From NCBI GenBank assembly GCA_013141385.1, contig JABFRB010000019.1, positions 186,001-250,000 of the forward strand: a stretch of 64,000 nucleotides of DNA. The letters are read 5' to 3'. Positions 41,208-51,100 of this stretch are shown here, piece by piece (within the stretch, counting starts at the first letter, position 1; each line of letters starts with the position of its first letter). The DNA comes from Bacteroidales bacterium. GTDB taxonomy: Bacteria; Bacteroidota; Bacteroidia; Bacteroidales; Tenuifilaceae. The notes below the pieces were generated by a model. The model saw only the letters and a program-made list of their open reading frames with translations, searched no databases and was not told the DNA's origin. Both the position numbers and the translations under genes were made by a program.

Positions 41208-41891
41208 ATGATTAAAACCGTTGATCTTTTCAAAGTATTTCGTACAGACGAAGTAGAAACTACCGCCTTAAATAAAGTTTCTTTCGAAGTAAAAAGCGGT
41301 GAATTTGTTGCAATTATGGGTCCTTCTGGTTGCGGAAAATCAACTTTACTCAATATACTCGGCTTACTCGACAACCCATCGGACGGCCAATACTTTTTTA
41401 TGGACCACGAAGTATCAAAATTCAAAGAGAAACAAAGAACGAACCTTCGTAAATCCAATATAGGATTTGTATTCCAGAGTTTTAACCTTATTGATGAACT
41501 AACAGTTTTTGAAAACGTAGAACTTCCCCTACTATATCAAAATGTCCCCTCCTCTGAACGAAAGAAAAAAGTAGAGATCGTTCTTGAGAGGATGAAAATA
41601 TCCCACAGACGGAATCACTTTCCACAGCAGCTATCTGGAGGTCAACAGCAACGCGTTGCTATTGCAAGATCCGTTGTTAGTAACCCGAAACTAATTCTCG
41701 CAGATGAACCAACAGGAAACCTCGATTCTGCTAATGGCGAAGAAGTAATGGGTCTGCTTACAGAACTTAACAACGAGGGAACAACCATTATAATGGTAAC
41801 ACACTCCCCAACAGATGCGGAAAAAGCACATCGTATTGTTCAACTATTTGACGGACACATTGTAACAGAAAACATTAAAAAGATTTTATAA
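41208..41891 (+). CDS. ABC transporter ATP-binding protein (LolD/MacB type)
   Basis: A 227-residue ATPase of the MacB/LolD class. Walker A is GPSGCGKST (about 37-45), the Q-loop FVFQSFNLIDELTV, the signature LSGGQQQRVAIARS and Walker B LILADEPTGNLDS. Such ATPases drive FtsX-type permeases for lipoprotein sorting, peptide export or efflux. No permease gene lies beside it. The next gene, 136 bases downstream, encodes a double-glycine leader peptide, so a link to peptide export is possible but not shown. Confidence 0.92.
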   Translation: MIKTVDLFKVFRTDEVETTALNKVSFEVKSGEFVAIMGPSGCGKSTLLNILGLLDNPSDGQYFFMDHEVSKFKEKQRTNLRKSNIGFVFQSFNLIDELTVFENVELPLLYQNVPSSERKKKVEIVLERMKISHRRNHFPQQLSGGQQQRVAIARSVVSNPKLILADEPTGNLDSANGEEVMGLLTELNNEGTTIIMVTHSPTDAEKAHRIVQLFDGHIVTENIKKIL

Positions 41892-42027
41892 ATATCTTTT
41901 TGTTTATTATTCTATATCACCCTTGTTGAATGTAATATTGATTTAATGTTTTAAGAGATCTTAAGTTTAATTTTTCTTATTGCTTTTATTAGTAACAACT
42001 TAAATTAAAAACCTTACACGAATTCTC

Positions 42028-42162
42028 ATGAAAACATTTAAAAAATTAAGTGCCGAAGACCTAAAAAATCTTTTAGGGGGAATGAATAAAGCACAGCTTA
42101 TTGATGCTATTGCAGCAGAAACTAACTTAACCTCTCCTCCGCCCCCTCCACCCGCAAAGTAG
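42028..42162 (+). CDS. Double-glycine leader peptide with proline-rich tail
   Basis: A 44-codon gene, ATG 42028 to TAG 42160-42162. Residues 1-18 (MKTFKKLSAEDLKNLLGG) are a typical GG-type leader: basic N-terminus, LSxEDLKxLxGG helix, cut after Gly18. The 26-residue core begins MNKAQLIDAIAAE, then has six prolines (37-42) and ends PAK. Bacteroidota carry many short bacteriocin-like peptides with LSxEELKxxxGG leaders, most uncharacterised. A terminator 22 bases downstream marks it as an independent message. There are no cysteines in the core, and no modification enzyme or C39-peptidase transporter is adjacent. A coding assignment rests on the leader pattern and context. Confidence 0.78.
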   Translation: MKTFKKLSAEDLKNLLGGMNKAQLIDAIAAETNLTSPPPPPPAK

Positions 42163-42183
42163 TAATTATTTCTAATTGGATCT

Positions 42184-42220
42184 AAAAAAAGAACACATGG
42201 TAAACCATGTGTTCTTTTTA
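42184..42220 (+). terminator. Terminator of the GG-peptide gene
   Basis: A 14-base perfect stem (arms 42187-42200 and 42205-42218, sequence around GAACACATGG) with loop TAAA merges into a T-run (TTTTTA). Confidence 0.9.
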
Positions 42221-42422
42221 TATTTATTGTTATATAAACTCCTTTCCACAATAATAACAATCTACTCTCTTCGTATAAAATTTATAATTGCTAGTTTCCA
42301 AAAAGTTCTTTAGAATAATAAAACTACTACCATTCTTATCTTTTATTAACCAAATGCTTAACTCGTTCTGTTGTTAATACTCAATAATTTTAAATAAAAG
42401 TACAATTATCCGTTTTTAGGCT

Positions 42423-42430
42423 TACCTTTG
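42423..42430 (+). promoter_or_regulatory. Candidate -7 element for typA
   Basis: TACCTTTG, followed by GCAGCC, ends 22 bases before the typA ATG. The -33 region shows no TTTG at the expected distance. Confidence 0.5.
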
Positions 42431-42452
42431 CAGCCCAAATTTATATACTGAA

Positions 42453-44252
42453 ATGCAAGGGATTAGAAATATTGCAATCATTGCGCACGTCGATCACGGG
42501 AAGACAACGCTGGTGGATAAGATGATTGTCATGGGTAAACTTTTTAAGGACCATGAAAAACCAGGTGAGCTTATTCTCGACAGCAATGATCTTGAAAGAG
42601 AGAGGGGAATTACAATTCTTGCCAAAAACGTATCGGTTAACTATAAGGGAGTAAAAATTAACATTATCGACACACCCGGACACTCCGATTTCGGGGGAGA
42701 AGTTGAACGTGTTCTTAATATGGCCGATGGTGTGCTTCTACTTGTTGATGCTTTTGAGGGCACCATGCCCCAAACACGATTTGTTCTCCAAAAGGCACTT
42801 GCGCTTGGGCTCAAACCAATTGTTGTTATCAATAAGGTTGATAAACCCAACTGCCGACCCGAAGAGGTTCAGGAGCAGGTTTTCGATTTGATGTTTAACC
42901 TCGAAGCAAATGAAGATCAACTCAATTTTCCAACAATTTTTGGAAGCGCCAAACAGGGTTGGATGTCGGATGACTGGAAAAATCCAGCAACAGATACAAC
43001 CGCACTTTTTGAATGCATTATAAAGCACATTCCACCGGCTAAATCACTAAAGGGAACACCTCAACTTTTAATTACATCGCTAGACTACTCTTCTTACGTA
43101 GGACGTATTGCCATTGGAAAGTTGCATCGAGGCAATCTGAAGCCCGGTCAAATGGTCTCCTTAGCAAAACGCGATGGGCGAATTATTAAGACCAAAATAA
43201 AGGATCTACTTGTATTCGAAGGATTAGTAAAGAAAAAAGTTGAAGAGGTTGAATCTGGCGATATTTGCGCATTAGTTGGTATTGAAGATTTTGACATTGG
43301 AGATACCGTTACCGATATCGACAACCCAGAAGCATTACCAACCATTGATGTTGATGAGCCTACAATGAGTATGCTCTTTACCATCAACAATTCACCTTTC
43401 TTTGGCAAAGATGGTAAGTTTGTAACATCTCGACATCTTAAAGAAAGATTAGACAAAGAACTCGAAAAAAATCTTGCCCTTAAAGTTGAACCTACCGATT
43501 CTGCCGATGCGTTTACGGTATTTGGAAGAGGCGTTCTTCACCTTTCGGTTCTAATTGAAACAATGAGGCGAGAAGGGTATGAACTCCAAGTTGGACAGCC
43601 TAAGGTTATTATAAAGTTAGTTGGTGGCGAGAAATGTGAACCTATTGAGTACCTTGCAATCGATTTACCCGAAGAGGTTTCAGGGAAAGCAATTGAACAG
43701 GTCACACGACGTAGAGGAAATCTACTCACAATGGAACGTAGGGGTGATAGAATTCATCTCGATTTCGAAATCCCATCACGTGGTATTATTGGTTTACGAA
43801 ATCTTCTTTTGACAGCCACCGCAGGTGAAGCCGTTATTGCTCACCGTGTAAAGGGTTTTGAGCCTTACCGGGGTGAAATAGAAGTTCGACAAAATGGTTC
43901 GCTGGTTGCAATGGAGGGCGGAACAACATATGCTTATGCTATTTATAAACTTCAGGATAGAGGCAAATTCTTTATCGATCAGCACGAGGAGGTTTATACG
44001 GGTCAGGTTGTTGGAGAGAACACACGTCCAGGCGATATGGTTATAAACGTAACCAAATCGAAGAAATTAACCAATATGCGCGCTTCAGGATCGGATGAAA
44101 AGACAGTTCTAACACCACCTATAAAGTTTAGTCTTGAGGAGGCTTTAGAATACATCCAGGAAGATGAGTATGTGGAAATAACACCTAAGTCGATGAGACT
44201 TCGTAAAATTTATCTCGACGAAAACGAAAGAAAGAGACGGTCGAAGGGATAA
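42453..44252 (+). CDS. typA: Ribosome-associated GTPase TypA/BipA
   Basis: A 599-residue translational GTPase of the EF-G group that acts on ribosome assembly, especially under stress or cold. Motifs: IAHVDHGKTTLVDKM (G1), RGITI in ERGITILAKN (G2), DTPGHSDFGGEVERVL (G3), NKVDKPNCRP (G4) and GSAKQGW (G5). The C-terminal half has GIIGLRNLLLTATAGEA and the TypA-specific tail with KKLTNMRASGSDE. Full length and intact. Bacteroidota usually carry it as a single gene as here. Confidence 0.97.
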   Translation: MQGIRNIAIIAHVDHGKTTLVDKMIVMGKLFKDHEKPGELILDSNDLERERGITILAKNVSVNYKGVKINIIDTPGHSDFGGEVERVLNMADGVLLLVDAFEGTMPQTRFVLQKALALGLKPIVVINKVDKPNCRPEEVQEQVFDLMFNLEANEDQLNFPTIFGSAKQGWMSDDWKNPATDTTALFECIIKHIPPAKSLKGTPQLLITSLDYSSYVGRIAIGKLHRGNLKPGQMVSLAKRDGRIIKTKIKDLLVFEGLVKKKVEEVESGDICALVGIEDFDIGDTVTDIDNPEALPTIDVDEPTMSMLFTINNSPFFGKDGKFVTSRHLKERLDKELEKNLALKVEPTDSADAFTVFGRGVLHLSVLIETMRREGYELQVGQPKVIIKLVGGEKCEPIEYLAIDLPEEVSGKAIEQVTRRRGNLLTMERRGDRIHLDFEIPSRGIIGLRNLLLTATAGEAVIAHRVKGFEPYRGEIEVRQNGSLVAMEGGTTYAYAIYKLQDRGKFFIDQHEEVYTGQVVGENTRPGDMVINVTKSKKLTNMRASGSDEKTVLTPPIKFSLEEALEYIQEDEYVEITPKSMRLRKIYLDENERKRRSKG

Positions 44253-44284
44253 ATTTATAGAACTTCTGCTAGAATTGCATTTTT

Positions 44285-44314
44285 TTTGGTTTGATATTAT
44301 TTTTTTTACCTTTG
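44285..44314 (+). promoter_or_regulatory. Promoter of the DUF177-rpmF-plsX-fabH operon
   Basis: TTTG at 44285-44288, 18 bases, then TACCTTTG at 44307-44314, an exact consensus. Transcription would begin near 44321, so the coding start must lie downstream of the in-frame TTG at 44275. Confidence 0.75.
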
Positions 44315-44334
44315 CACGATATTTTTTGAGTACT

Positions 44335-44874
44335 GTGACTAGCTATTTAAACACATATTCAATTCATTTTAAAGGCCTTGGGGTGGGTAAACATTCGTTT
44401 AACTTCGAGGTTGATAAAAGGTTTTTTGACGAGTTTCAAGAGGGTGATATTAGACTGGGCAAATTACTGGTTGACGTAAATCTTACCAAACAAAGCCAAA
44501 TGCTTGACCTTAATATTTGTATTAATGGTTATGCTGAGGTTGTTTGTGATAGATGTCTTGAGTCTTTTAATCTTCCTATTTCATATAAAGGTGTTTTATT
44601 TGTGAAATTCGGAGGTGAAAAGCTAGAGGACAACGATGAAATCATTATTTTAACTAACGATGATAATGAAATTAACCTTGCCCAATATATCTATGAAAGT
44701 ATTAGCCTAAGCTTACCCATACAACGTTATCACGGGATGAATGGTTTAAAGGAAAAATGTAATAAGGAAATGATTGACAAATTAAAAAGCCATTTATCCA
44801 ACAAATTAAAGAAAGAGGAAACAGTAGATGTTGATCCTCGATGGAATAAACTTAAAGATATTAAATTAAACTAA
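44335..44874 (+). CDS. DUF177 (YceD-like) protein
   Basis: A 180-residue protein of the family that typically precedes rpmF and, in bacteria and plants, takes part in 23S rRNA accumulation or large-subunit assembly. The CxxC knuckle CDRCLESFNLPI is at about 75-86, and the tail carries NKEMIDKLKSHL and DVDPRWNKLKDI, the family C-terminal DPRW motif. The start is chosen as GTG 44335 because the mapped promoter excludes the upstream frame; no ATG is close. It is first in an operon with rpmF, plsX and fabH. Confidence 0.88.
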   Translation: MTSYLNTYSIHFKGLGVGKHSFNFEVDKRFFDEFQEGDIRLGKLLVDVNLTKQSQMLDLNICINGYAEVVCDRCLESFNLPISYKGVLFVKFGGEKLEDNDEIIILTNDDNEINLAQYIYESISLSLPIQRYHGMNGLKEKCNKEMIDKLKSHLSNKLKKEETVDVDPRWNKLKDIKLN

Positions 44875-44900
44875 ATTTTACACAATTAACAACTTTAACA

Positions 44901-45089
44901 ATGGCACATCCAAAATCCAAAATTTCCAAGCAAAGAAGGAATAAAAGGAGAACTCACGACAAAGCCGAATTACCAACACTGGGAACATGTTCTAACTGCA
45001 ATTCTGCTATTCAGTACCATAGAGTTTGTCCAGAATGTGGTTTTTATCGTGGTAAATTAGCAATCGAAAAGGCTGTTGCAAAAGCTTAA
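44901..45089 (+). CDS. rpmF: 50S ribosomal protein L32
   Basis: A 62-residue L32. MAHPKSKISKQRRNKRRTHD is the standard basic N-terminus, and CSNCN plus CPECG give the four-cysteine zinc ribbon. Placement between DUF177 and plsX is the usual arrangement linking ribosome and fatty acid synthesis. Confidence 0.98.
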   Translation: MAHPKSKISKQRRNKRRTHDKAELPTLGTCSNCNSAIQYHRVCPECGFYRGKLAIEKAVAKA

Positions 45090-45126
45090 CCGATTAACCC
45101 CTTTTTTTAATTAAAGGAATCTATTT

Positions 45127-46068
45127 ATGAGAATTGGTGTAGATGCAATGGGTGGTGATTTTGCTCCTGACGCAGTTGTATCAGGGGCAATTCTTGCTCA
45201 AAAAAAACTATCTTCCGATCAGAGGATTGTACTTTTGGGCGATGAAACCCAAATTATCTCATTAATAAAAAAGGGTAATGCTAATCCTGATGACTTTGAT
45301 GTTATTCATTGCACCGAAGTTATCGAAATGAGCGATAATCCAGCTAAGGCGTTTAAAAACAAACCTGATTCTAGCATAGGTAATGGTTTTAAGGCATTGG
45401 CCACCAAACAAATTGACGGTTTTGCCAGCGCAGGGAATACTGGAGCGATGTTGGTTGGCGCAATGTATACTATTAAGCAAGTTTCTGGTATAATTCGTCC
45501 GGCTATTGCGAGTTTCATCCCAGTAAGTGAAAGCAAGTTTAATCTTTTACTTGATGTAGGGCTAAACCCCGACTGCAAACCTGAGGTTTTATATCAGTAT
45601 GGTATTCTTGGATCGCTTTACGCAAAATTTATCCTTGGAAATCAAAATCCTCGTGTAGCTCTTTTAAACATAGGAGAAGAGGACGAGAAGGGTAATCTTC
45701 TGGTCAAAAGCACTTTTGACTTGATGAAAAACAACAAGGATTTTAGCTTTGTTGGAAATGTGGAGGGGAACGATCTTTTTAAGGACGATAAAGCTGATGT
45801 AGTTGTTTGTGACGGTTTTGTGGGTAATGTCGTTCTAAAAGAGGCCGAAGCATTTTATCGAATTATCAAAAAAAGAAAAATAGAGGATCCTTACCTCGAA
45901 ATGTTCAATGCAGAAAATTATGGTGGAACACCTATTCTTGGTGTTAATGAACCTGTAATTATTGCGCATGGCTCATCTAATCCCAAAGCCATAATGAACA
46001 TGATACTTCAAACCAAAGAGGTGATTAGTTCGAATCTTTGTCTAAAAATCAAGGAGGCTTTTAGTTAA
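45127..46068 (+). CDS. plsX: Phosphate acyltransferase PlsX
   Basis: Makes acyl-phosphate from acyl-ACP for phosphatidic acid synthesis. [20 protein letters not shown] is the signature N-terminus; [24 protein letters not shown] and [11 protein letters not shown] are conserved. Length is 313 residues. It overlaps the fabH start by one base, so the two are translationally coupled. Peripheral membrane enzyme. Confidence 0.97.
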   Translation: MRIGVDAMGGDFAPDAVVSGAILAQKKLSSDQRIVLLGDETQIISLIKKGNANPDDFDVIHCTEVIEMSDNPAKAFKNKPDSSIGNGFKALATKQIDGFASAGNTGAMLVGAMYTIKQVSGIIRPAIASFIPVSESKFNLLLDVGLNPDCKPEVLYQYGILGSLYAKFILGNQNPRVALLNIGEEDEKGNLLVKSTFDLMKNNKDFSFVGNVEGNDLFKDDKADVVVCDGFVGNVVLKEAEAFYRIIKKRKIEDPYLEMFNAENYGGTPILGVNEPVIIAHGSSNPKAIMNMILQTKEVISSNLCLKIKEAFS

Positions 46069-47075
46069 TGGGAAAAATTACTGCTGCAATTACCGGTATT
46101 GCTGGTTATGCCCCAGATTATATTCTTACGAACGAGGAGTTAAGCAAAATGGTCGACACCACAGATGAGTGGATAATGACCAGAATAGGTATCAAGGAAA
46201 GAAGAATTCTTAAAGGCGAAGGTAAAGGAACATCTGATATTGCAACACCAGCCGTACTGGAATTACTTCGCAAAACAAATACTCACCCTGATGAGGTTGA
46301 TATGCTTATCTGTGGTGTTGTTACCCCCGATATGCTATTCCCTGCAACGGCTAATATTATCAGCGATAAAGTTGGAATCAAAAACGCATTTGGTTATGAT
46401 CTAAATGCCGGTTGTTCCAGTTTTATTTATGCTTTGGTAACCGCATCTAAATTTATTGAATCAGGAACACACAAAAAGGTTATTGTTGTTGGTGCTGATA
46501 AAATGTCCTCCATAACTGATTATACTGATCGTGCAACTTGTCCGATTTTTGGAGATGGTGCAGGAGCGGTTCTTTTAGAACCTTGTACCGACGGATTTGG
46601 TGTAATTGATTCTCTCATGAAAGTTGACGGTTCTGGACGCAAGCATTTGCATCAAGTAGCCGGTGGTTCAATGTATCCCGCATCAATTGAAACTGTCAAT
46701 AAACGTCAACATTATATCTATCAGGAAGGTCAGGCTGTATTTAAGGCGGCTGTTTCCAATATGGCAGATACTGCTGTTGAGATGATGAATAGGAATAACC
46801 TAACCCCCGAAAACCTTGCTTGGTTAGTACCACATCAAGCGAATATGAGAATCATTGAGGCAACGGGCAATAGAATGGGCTTGAGCAAGGATAAAGTTAT
46901 GATCAATATCCAAAAATATGGCAATACGACAAGTGCAACTATTCCATTGTGTCTATGGGAATGGGAATCACAACTTCGTAGGGGTGATAACATCATTCTT
47001 GCAACTTTTGGTGCTGGTTTTACTTGGGGTGCTGTATATTTAAAATGGGCCTACGATGGCGATAAGGTAAAATAA
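46068..47075 (+). CDS. fabH: 3-oxoacyl-ACP synthase III
   Basis: Starts fatty acid synthesis by condensing acetyl-CoA (or branched acyl-CoA) with malonyl-ACP. The catalytic triad is visible: Cys116 in [11 protein letters not shown], His in PHQANMRI and Asn in [11 protein letters not shown]. Length is 335 residues, standard. It is the last gene of the rpmF-plsX operon, closed by a terminator. Confidence 0.97.
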   Translation: MGKITAAITGIAGYAPDYILTNEELSKMVDTTDEWIMTRIGIKERRILKGEGKGTSDIATPAVLELLRKTNTHPDEVDMLICGVVTPDMLFPATANIISDKVGIKNAFGYDLNAGCSSFIYALVTASKFIESGTHKKVIVVGADKMSSITDYTDRATCPIFGDGAGAVLLEPCTDGFGVIDSLMKVDGSGRKHLHQVAGGSMYPASIETVNKRQHYIYQEGQAVFKAAVSNMADTAVEMMNRNNLTPENLAWLVPHQANMRIIEATGNRMGLSKDKVMINIQKYGNTTSATIPLCLWEWESQLRRGDNIILATFGAGFTWGAVYLKWAYDGDKVK

Positions 47076-47083
47076 GATATAGT

Positions 47084-47112
47084 AAAAAACCGAGTTTTTA
47101 CTCGGTTTTTTT
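47084..47112. terminator. Bidirectional terminator between fabH and endonuclease I
   Basis: Stem CCGAG/CTCGG (47090-47094 and 47101-47105) extended by flanking A and T runs, which give a T-tract on either strand. Confidence 0.82.
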
Positions 47113-47122
47113 ATTTTAACTT

Positions 47123-48193
47123 CTAGTAGACCACAATTTTGGTAGTATTTTTAAAGGCCTTCCCGCTTGCAATTACAAAATATACTCCTGGGTTTAACTT
47201 ACTAATATCAACTATTTTTTTCCCGCCATTATAGGTTGTTTGAATAATTGTATTTCCAGTAACACTAACAATCGTAAGGATATCTACCTTTACATTTAAG
47301 GCCTCAACACATATTTCCCCTTTTGAAGGATTTGGATAAATACTAACTAGTGGTAATGAATTTATTTTATCTACAGCGGTATTTGTTCCCCAAATAGCCT
47401 GAGCATATTCTGGTTGATCAATAAATGGATTTCGATTGCCTTGTATTGAATAAACAGCATTATTCCTATCAATCTCTTTTTGACTAACAGGATCTTGTTG
47501 GCACCAACTCAAAAGGAGGGTGACATACCATGCTTTATAAGCAGGAAAGGAATTACCCGCTAATATCGCCTGAGTTTCAGTTGTATATGAAGCCCATCCG
47601 GCGATCCTGTCTTCATAACATGTAGCCATATAAAGGTAAGAGCGTGCAAAATCCCCTTTATACTCATTTATTGGCTCAAAAACAGTACCTGAAAAACCAG
47701 TTGTAGGATCGGAAGAACCGAGTTTACAACCATTAGATGATGTATAACTTGGGGTTAAAACCACGCCATAAACATAATTGCTCCTCGTATTATTCACTTT
47801 TTTATCGGTGGGGTATAGATGGAATAGGTCTGTGTACATTGGAGACGCTTGATCTCCATTAAACCAGTTGTTGGGGAATGAGTGTTCTCTATTGTACTTT
47901 TCACATTCACTTGTTCCGCCTGAACCATTATCCTGATTTGTAACAAAAATTAAACGGCATGATGAGTACATATCCCAAACCTTCCCATCATCCCGTTTAT
48001 CTGTTGTTTGAAAATCAGTCCAAAGATTTGAATAGGTTCGAACAGTATGAGTTTTAATAATATTAAACAGTGCCGTTTTTAAAGTTGCACCCGTTTTCCC
48101 TTCGGCTGCTGAATAATACCCGTTAGGGATTTGAGAAAAAGTAGTTATCGAGAAAATCAGAAATAACGCTATTGAAATCGTTTTTTTAATCAT
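47123..48193 (-). CDS. Secreted endonuclease I family nuclease with T9SS tail
   Basis: A 356-residue exported nuclease. Signal peptide 1-20; EndA/NucM nuclease domain about 25-275, with YNREHSFPNNWF and DLFHLYPTDKKVNNTRSN as the metal-binding beta-beta-alpha region; C-terminal T9SS sorting domain (about 285-356, SIYPNPSKGEICVEA ending KIVVY). It probably degrades extracellular DNA for nutrients. It lies 3 bases downstream of a larger paralogue, with which it shares the first 40 residues and the QQDPVSQKEIDRNNA segment almost exactly, so it arose by tandem duplication. Confidence 0.93.
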   Translation of the reverse strand: MIKKTISIALFLIFSITTFSQIPNGYYSAAEGKTGATLKTALFNIIKTHTVRTYSNLWTDFQTTDKRDDGKVWDMYSSCRLIFVTNQDNGSGGTSECEKYNREHSFPNNWFNGDQASPMYTDLFHLYPTDKKVNNTRSNYVYGVVLTPSYTSSNGCKLGSSDPTTGFSGTVFEPINEYKGDFARSYLYMATCYEDRIAGWASYTTETQAILAGNSFPAYKAWYVTLLLSWCQQDPVSQKEIDRNNAVYSIQGNRNPFIDQPEYAQAIWGTNTAVDKINSLPLVSIYPNPSKGEICVEALNVKVDILTIVSVTGNTIIQTTYNGGKKIVDISKLNPGVYFVIASGKAFKNTTKIVVY

Positions 48194-48196
48194 CTT

Positions 48197-51100
48197 TTAT
48201 TTATTAACAATTATTTTTGTTGTGTTTCTAAAGTTATTTCCAGAAACTGAGACAAAATAAATACCTGAATTTAATCTGCTAATATCTACAAACTGCTTCT
48301 TTCCAATAACTGGTAGATCAACAACCTTTTCTCCAATAATATTGGATATCACAAGATGGTCAATAATATCACTAGACTCTACCATAATACTATTTTTAGC
48401 AGGATTCGGGTAAATCTTAATTAACGAACCATTAATATCGTTAATATCTGTTGATGGTGATATTGTTATGCTATCTTCAGAACTTGTACTAATATCTCCG
48501 GAATTATCTTTTGCACTTACCATAAAGTAAATAGTTCCGGCCTGTATTTGTGATGGAATTATTCCTTCATATTTTCCACCGTTTAAAGTCATATTGGCTT
48601 TAATAATTAGATTGCCAGTAACTCCCCAATTAATATAAGCCTCCTGAATTGTCCCATCTGAATCGGTAATGGTAGCAGATACCATTATCTCTTGACCCGT
48701 GAGTGGGCTTTGAGGGTTGAACGTAATATCAGAAATAATTGGTAATACGTTGGGTGCTATTACTGTAAAACTACTTTGGTTTGTAGTCTTAGTTTCCCCT
48801 GAGTTATCCTTTGCATTTATAGTGTAATAAATCGTTCCTGCTACAGACTGGGCGGGGATTGTCCCCTTGTAACTTCCTCCATTTAAAGTCATAACGACCT
48901 TGTTTGCTAAATCGCCAGAATTCATTCCCCACATTAAGTAGGCCTCCTGAATCGCACCATCGGAATCGGTGATATTGGTTGATACCAATACGGCTTGCCC
49001 TGTGAGTGGGTTTTGGGGGTTGAGAGTAATATCAGAGATGGTCGGTAGAATATTCGGTGCAGTTACTGTAAAACTGCTTTGGCTTGTGGTCTTTGTTTCA
49101 CCAGAATTATCCTTCGCATTTATGGTGTAGTAGATAGTTACAACAATAGATTGAGAGGGAATTATCCCCTCATAAATTCCTCCATTTAACACCATATCAA
49201 CCTTATTATTAAGATTGCCTGAAACTGTTCCCCACATTAGGAAGGCTTCTTGAATCGTACCATCTGAATCGGTGATAGTAGAGAATACCGTTATGGGTTG
49301 ACCCATTAACGGATTCTGTGGATTAATCATTGTATTTGTAATTGTTGGCAATACATTGGGGGTAGAAATAGTAAAACTCTGCTGTGCAGAAGAACCAGTA
49401 AGATTAAGGTTATCCTTTCCACTAACCATAAAGAATATTGTTCTTGCCTGTGCCTGAGCCGGAATAACACCCTCATATTTTCCATTGTTCAAGGTCATGT
49501 TTACTTTAGTGGTTAAATTGCCCGAAGTTGTTCCCCAGTTCAAGTAAGCTTCTTGAATCGATCCATCGGAATCACTTATTGTCGCCGAAAATGTTATGAT
49601 ACCTCCAATTAATGGGTTTTGTGGTGTCCATGAAATATTGGTTATTGAAGGAGTTTGGTTTTGAGTAATCACGAAGCTATAAAGCGATGATGTTTCTGCA
49701 CCAGAATCGTCCCTTGCATTAATGCTTAAGTAGATTGTTCCTGCCTGTATTTGAGCTGGAATATTAGTCTCATATTTACCACCCACCAATACCATGGTTA
49801 ACTGATTTGTCAATGCAGATGGTGATGTTCCCCACTTTAGCCAAGTATCTTCAATTGTTCCGTCGATGTCGGTAATGGTTGCCGAAATTTTAATTGTTTC
49901 ACCCGTGAAAGGGCTTATAGGCGCATTTGATATATCGGCTATTGAGGGCTTTACGTTCTGAATAATAGCATAGCTATAGTCTAATGTAGAAACAGCATCT
50001 AAATCATCCTTGGCATTTACTCTTATGTAAACCGTTCCTGCCGATTGCTTTGGAATAGTTGCTTTGTAAACATTACCATCAAGGGTCATCGTTAATGTGT
50101 GGTCAAGCGTTGAAGCAGAAAGACCCCAATCAAGGGTTGCTTCCTTAACTGTTCCATTATCGGTAATGGTTGCCGAAACAACCACATCATCATTGGTTGT
50201 TGGGTTTATTGGTGAAACCGAGATATTAGAAATGTTTGGAGGAGCAATTGTATAGGTTGTCCAAGTAACGTCGTCAATTACAGGACGAGCATTGCCATTA
50301 TTTACAATTTTAATTACAAAATTACCTACAACATTAATGTTTGTGAAAGATGCAATCTGCTCAGTAGTTGAGTATGCAAAGGGAGAGCCAATCTGAACGC
50401 CATTTATTAAGAGCGTAAGAGTTCCACCCGTCCCAGTAAAAACCTGTAAATTTTTAAAATTGATTGATCCGCAACCACCAGAAAGTGTTCCCGATTCAAT
50501 ATACGTGTCGGCAACATTTTTAAGGCAAATTGCCTTATTACTAGCTACAATTGCTTGATCTGTTCTTGCTGATGTTGCACTCCATGTTGAACCATCATCG
50601 CCTGTCCAAGTAAAATTTGTATACGATGACGAGGCGGCACCGATATTGGTAAAAGTTTCCTTATTTGATGTTCCTGCAACACTAACTGTTATTGCAAAAG
50701 GCTGTGTTACTGTAGTAAAACCGTCATTTGCTGAAATTGTAACAGAATTTGATCCAGCATCGTCTGCCATGGGAGTTCCGCTGAGAGTAGCGGTACCATT
50801 TCCTGTTGAAGTTAGGGTTAACCAAGAAGGTTTTGTGGTTGCAGATATTGATATTGTTGCCCCTGGATTTGCAACATCTGATGTTGTAATCGAATAGCTA
50901 TAGGCACTTCCTGTTGTAGCCATTGTAACCGGTGTTGATGTAATTTTAAGTCCTTCTAAAGCTGCAACATTAATCGAAAATGATTGAGTTTTTGTAGAAG
51001 ACCCATCGGTTACTGAAAGGGTTACATCAAATGAACCTGAAGTAGCAGGTGTTCCACTCAACGTTGCAGTAGTATTTCCTGTTGATGAAAGTGTTAACCA

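Noticed and set aside
44275-44334. TTG start of the DUF177 protein
   Set aside because: This segment contains a consensus promoter whose transcript would begin downstream of the TTG.
48440-50250. CRISPR-like or assembly-error reading of the repeats in the large endonuclease gene
   Set aside because: Units are over 300 bases, in frame, diverged from each other and encode whole Ig-like domains.
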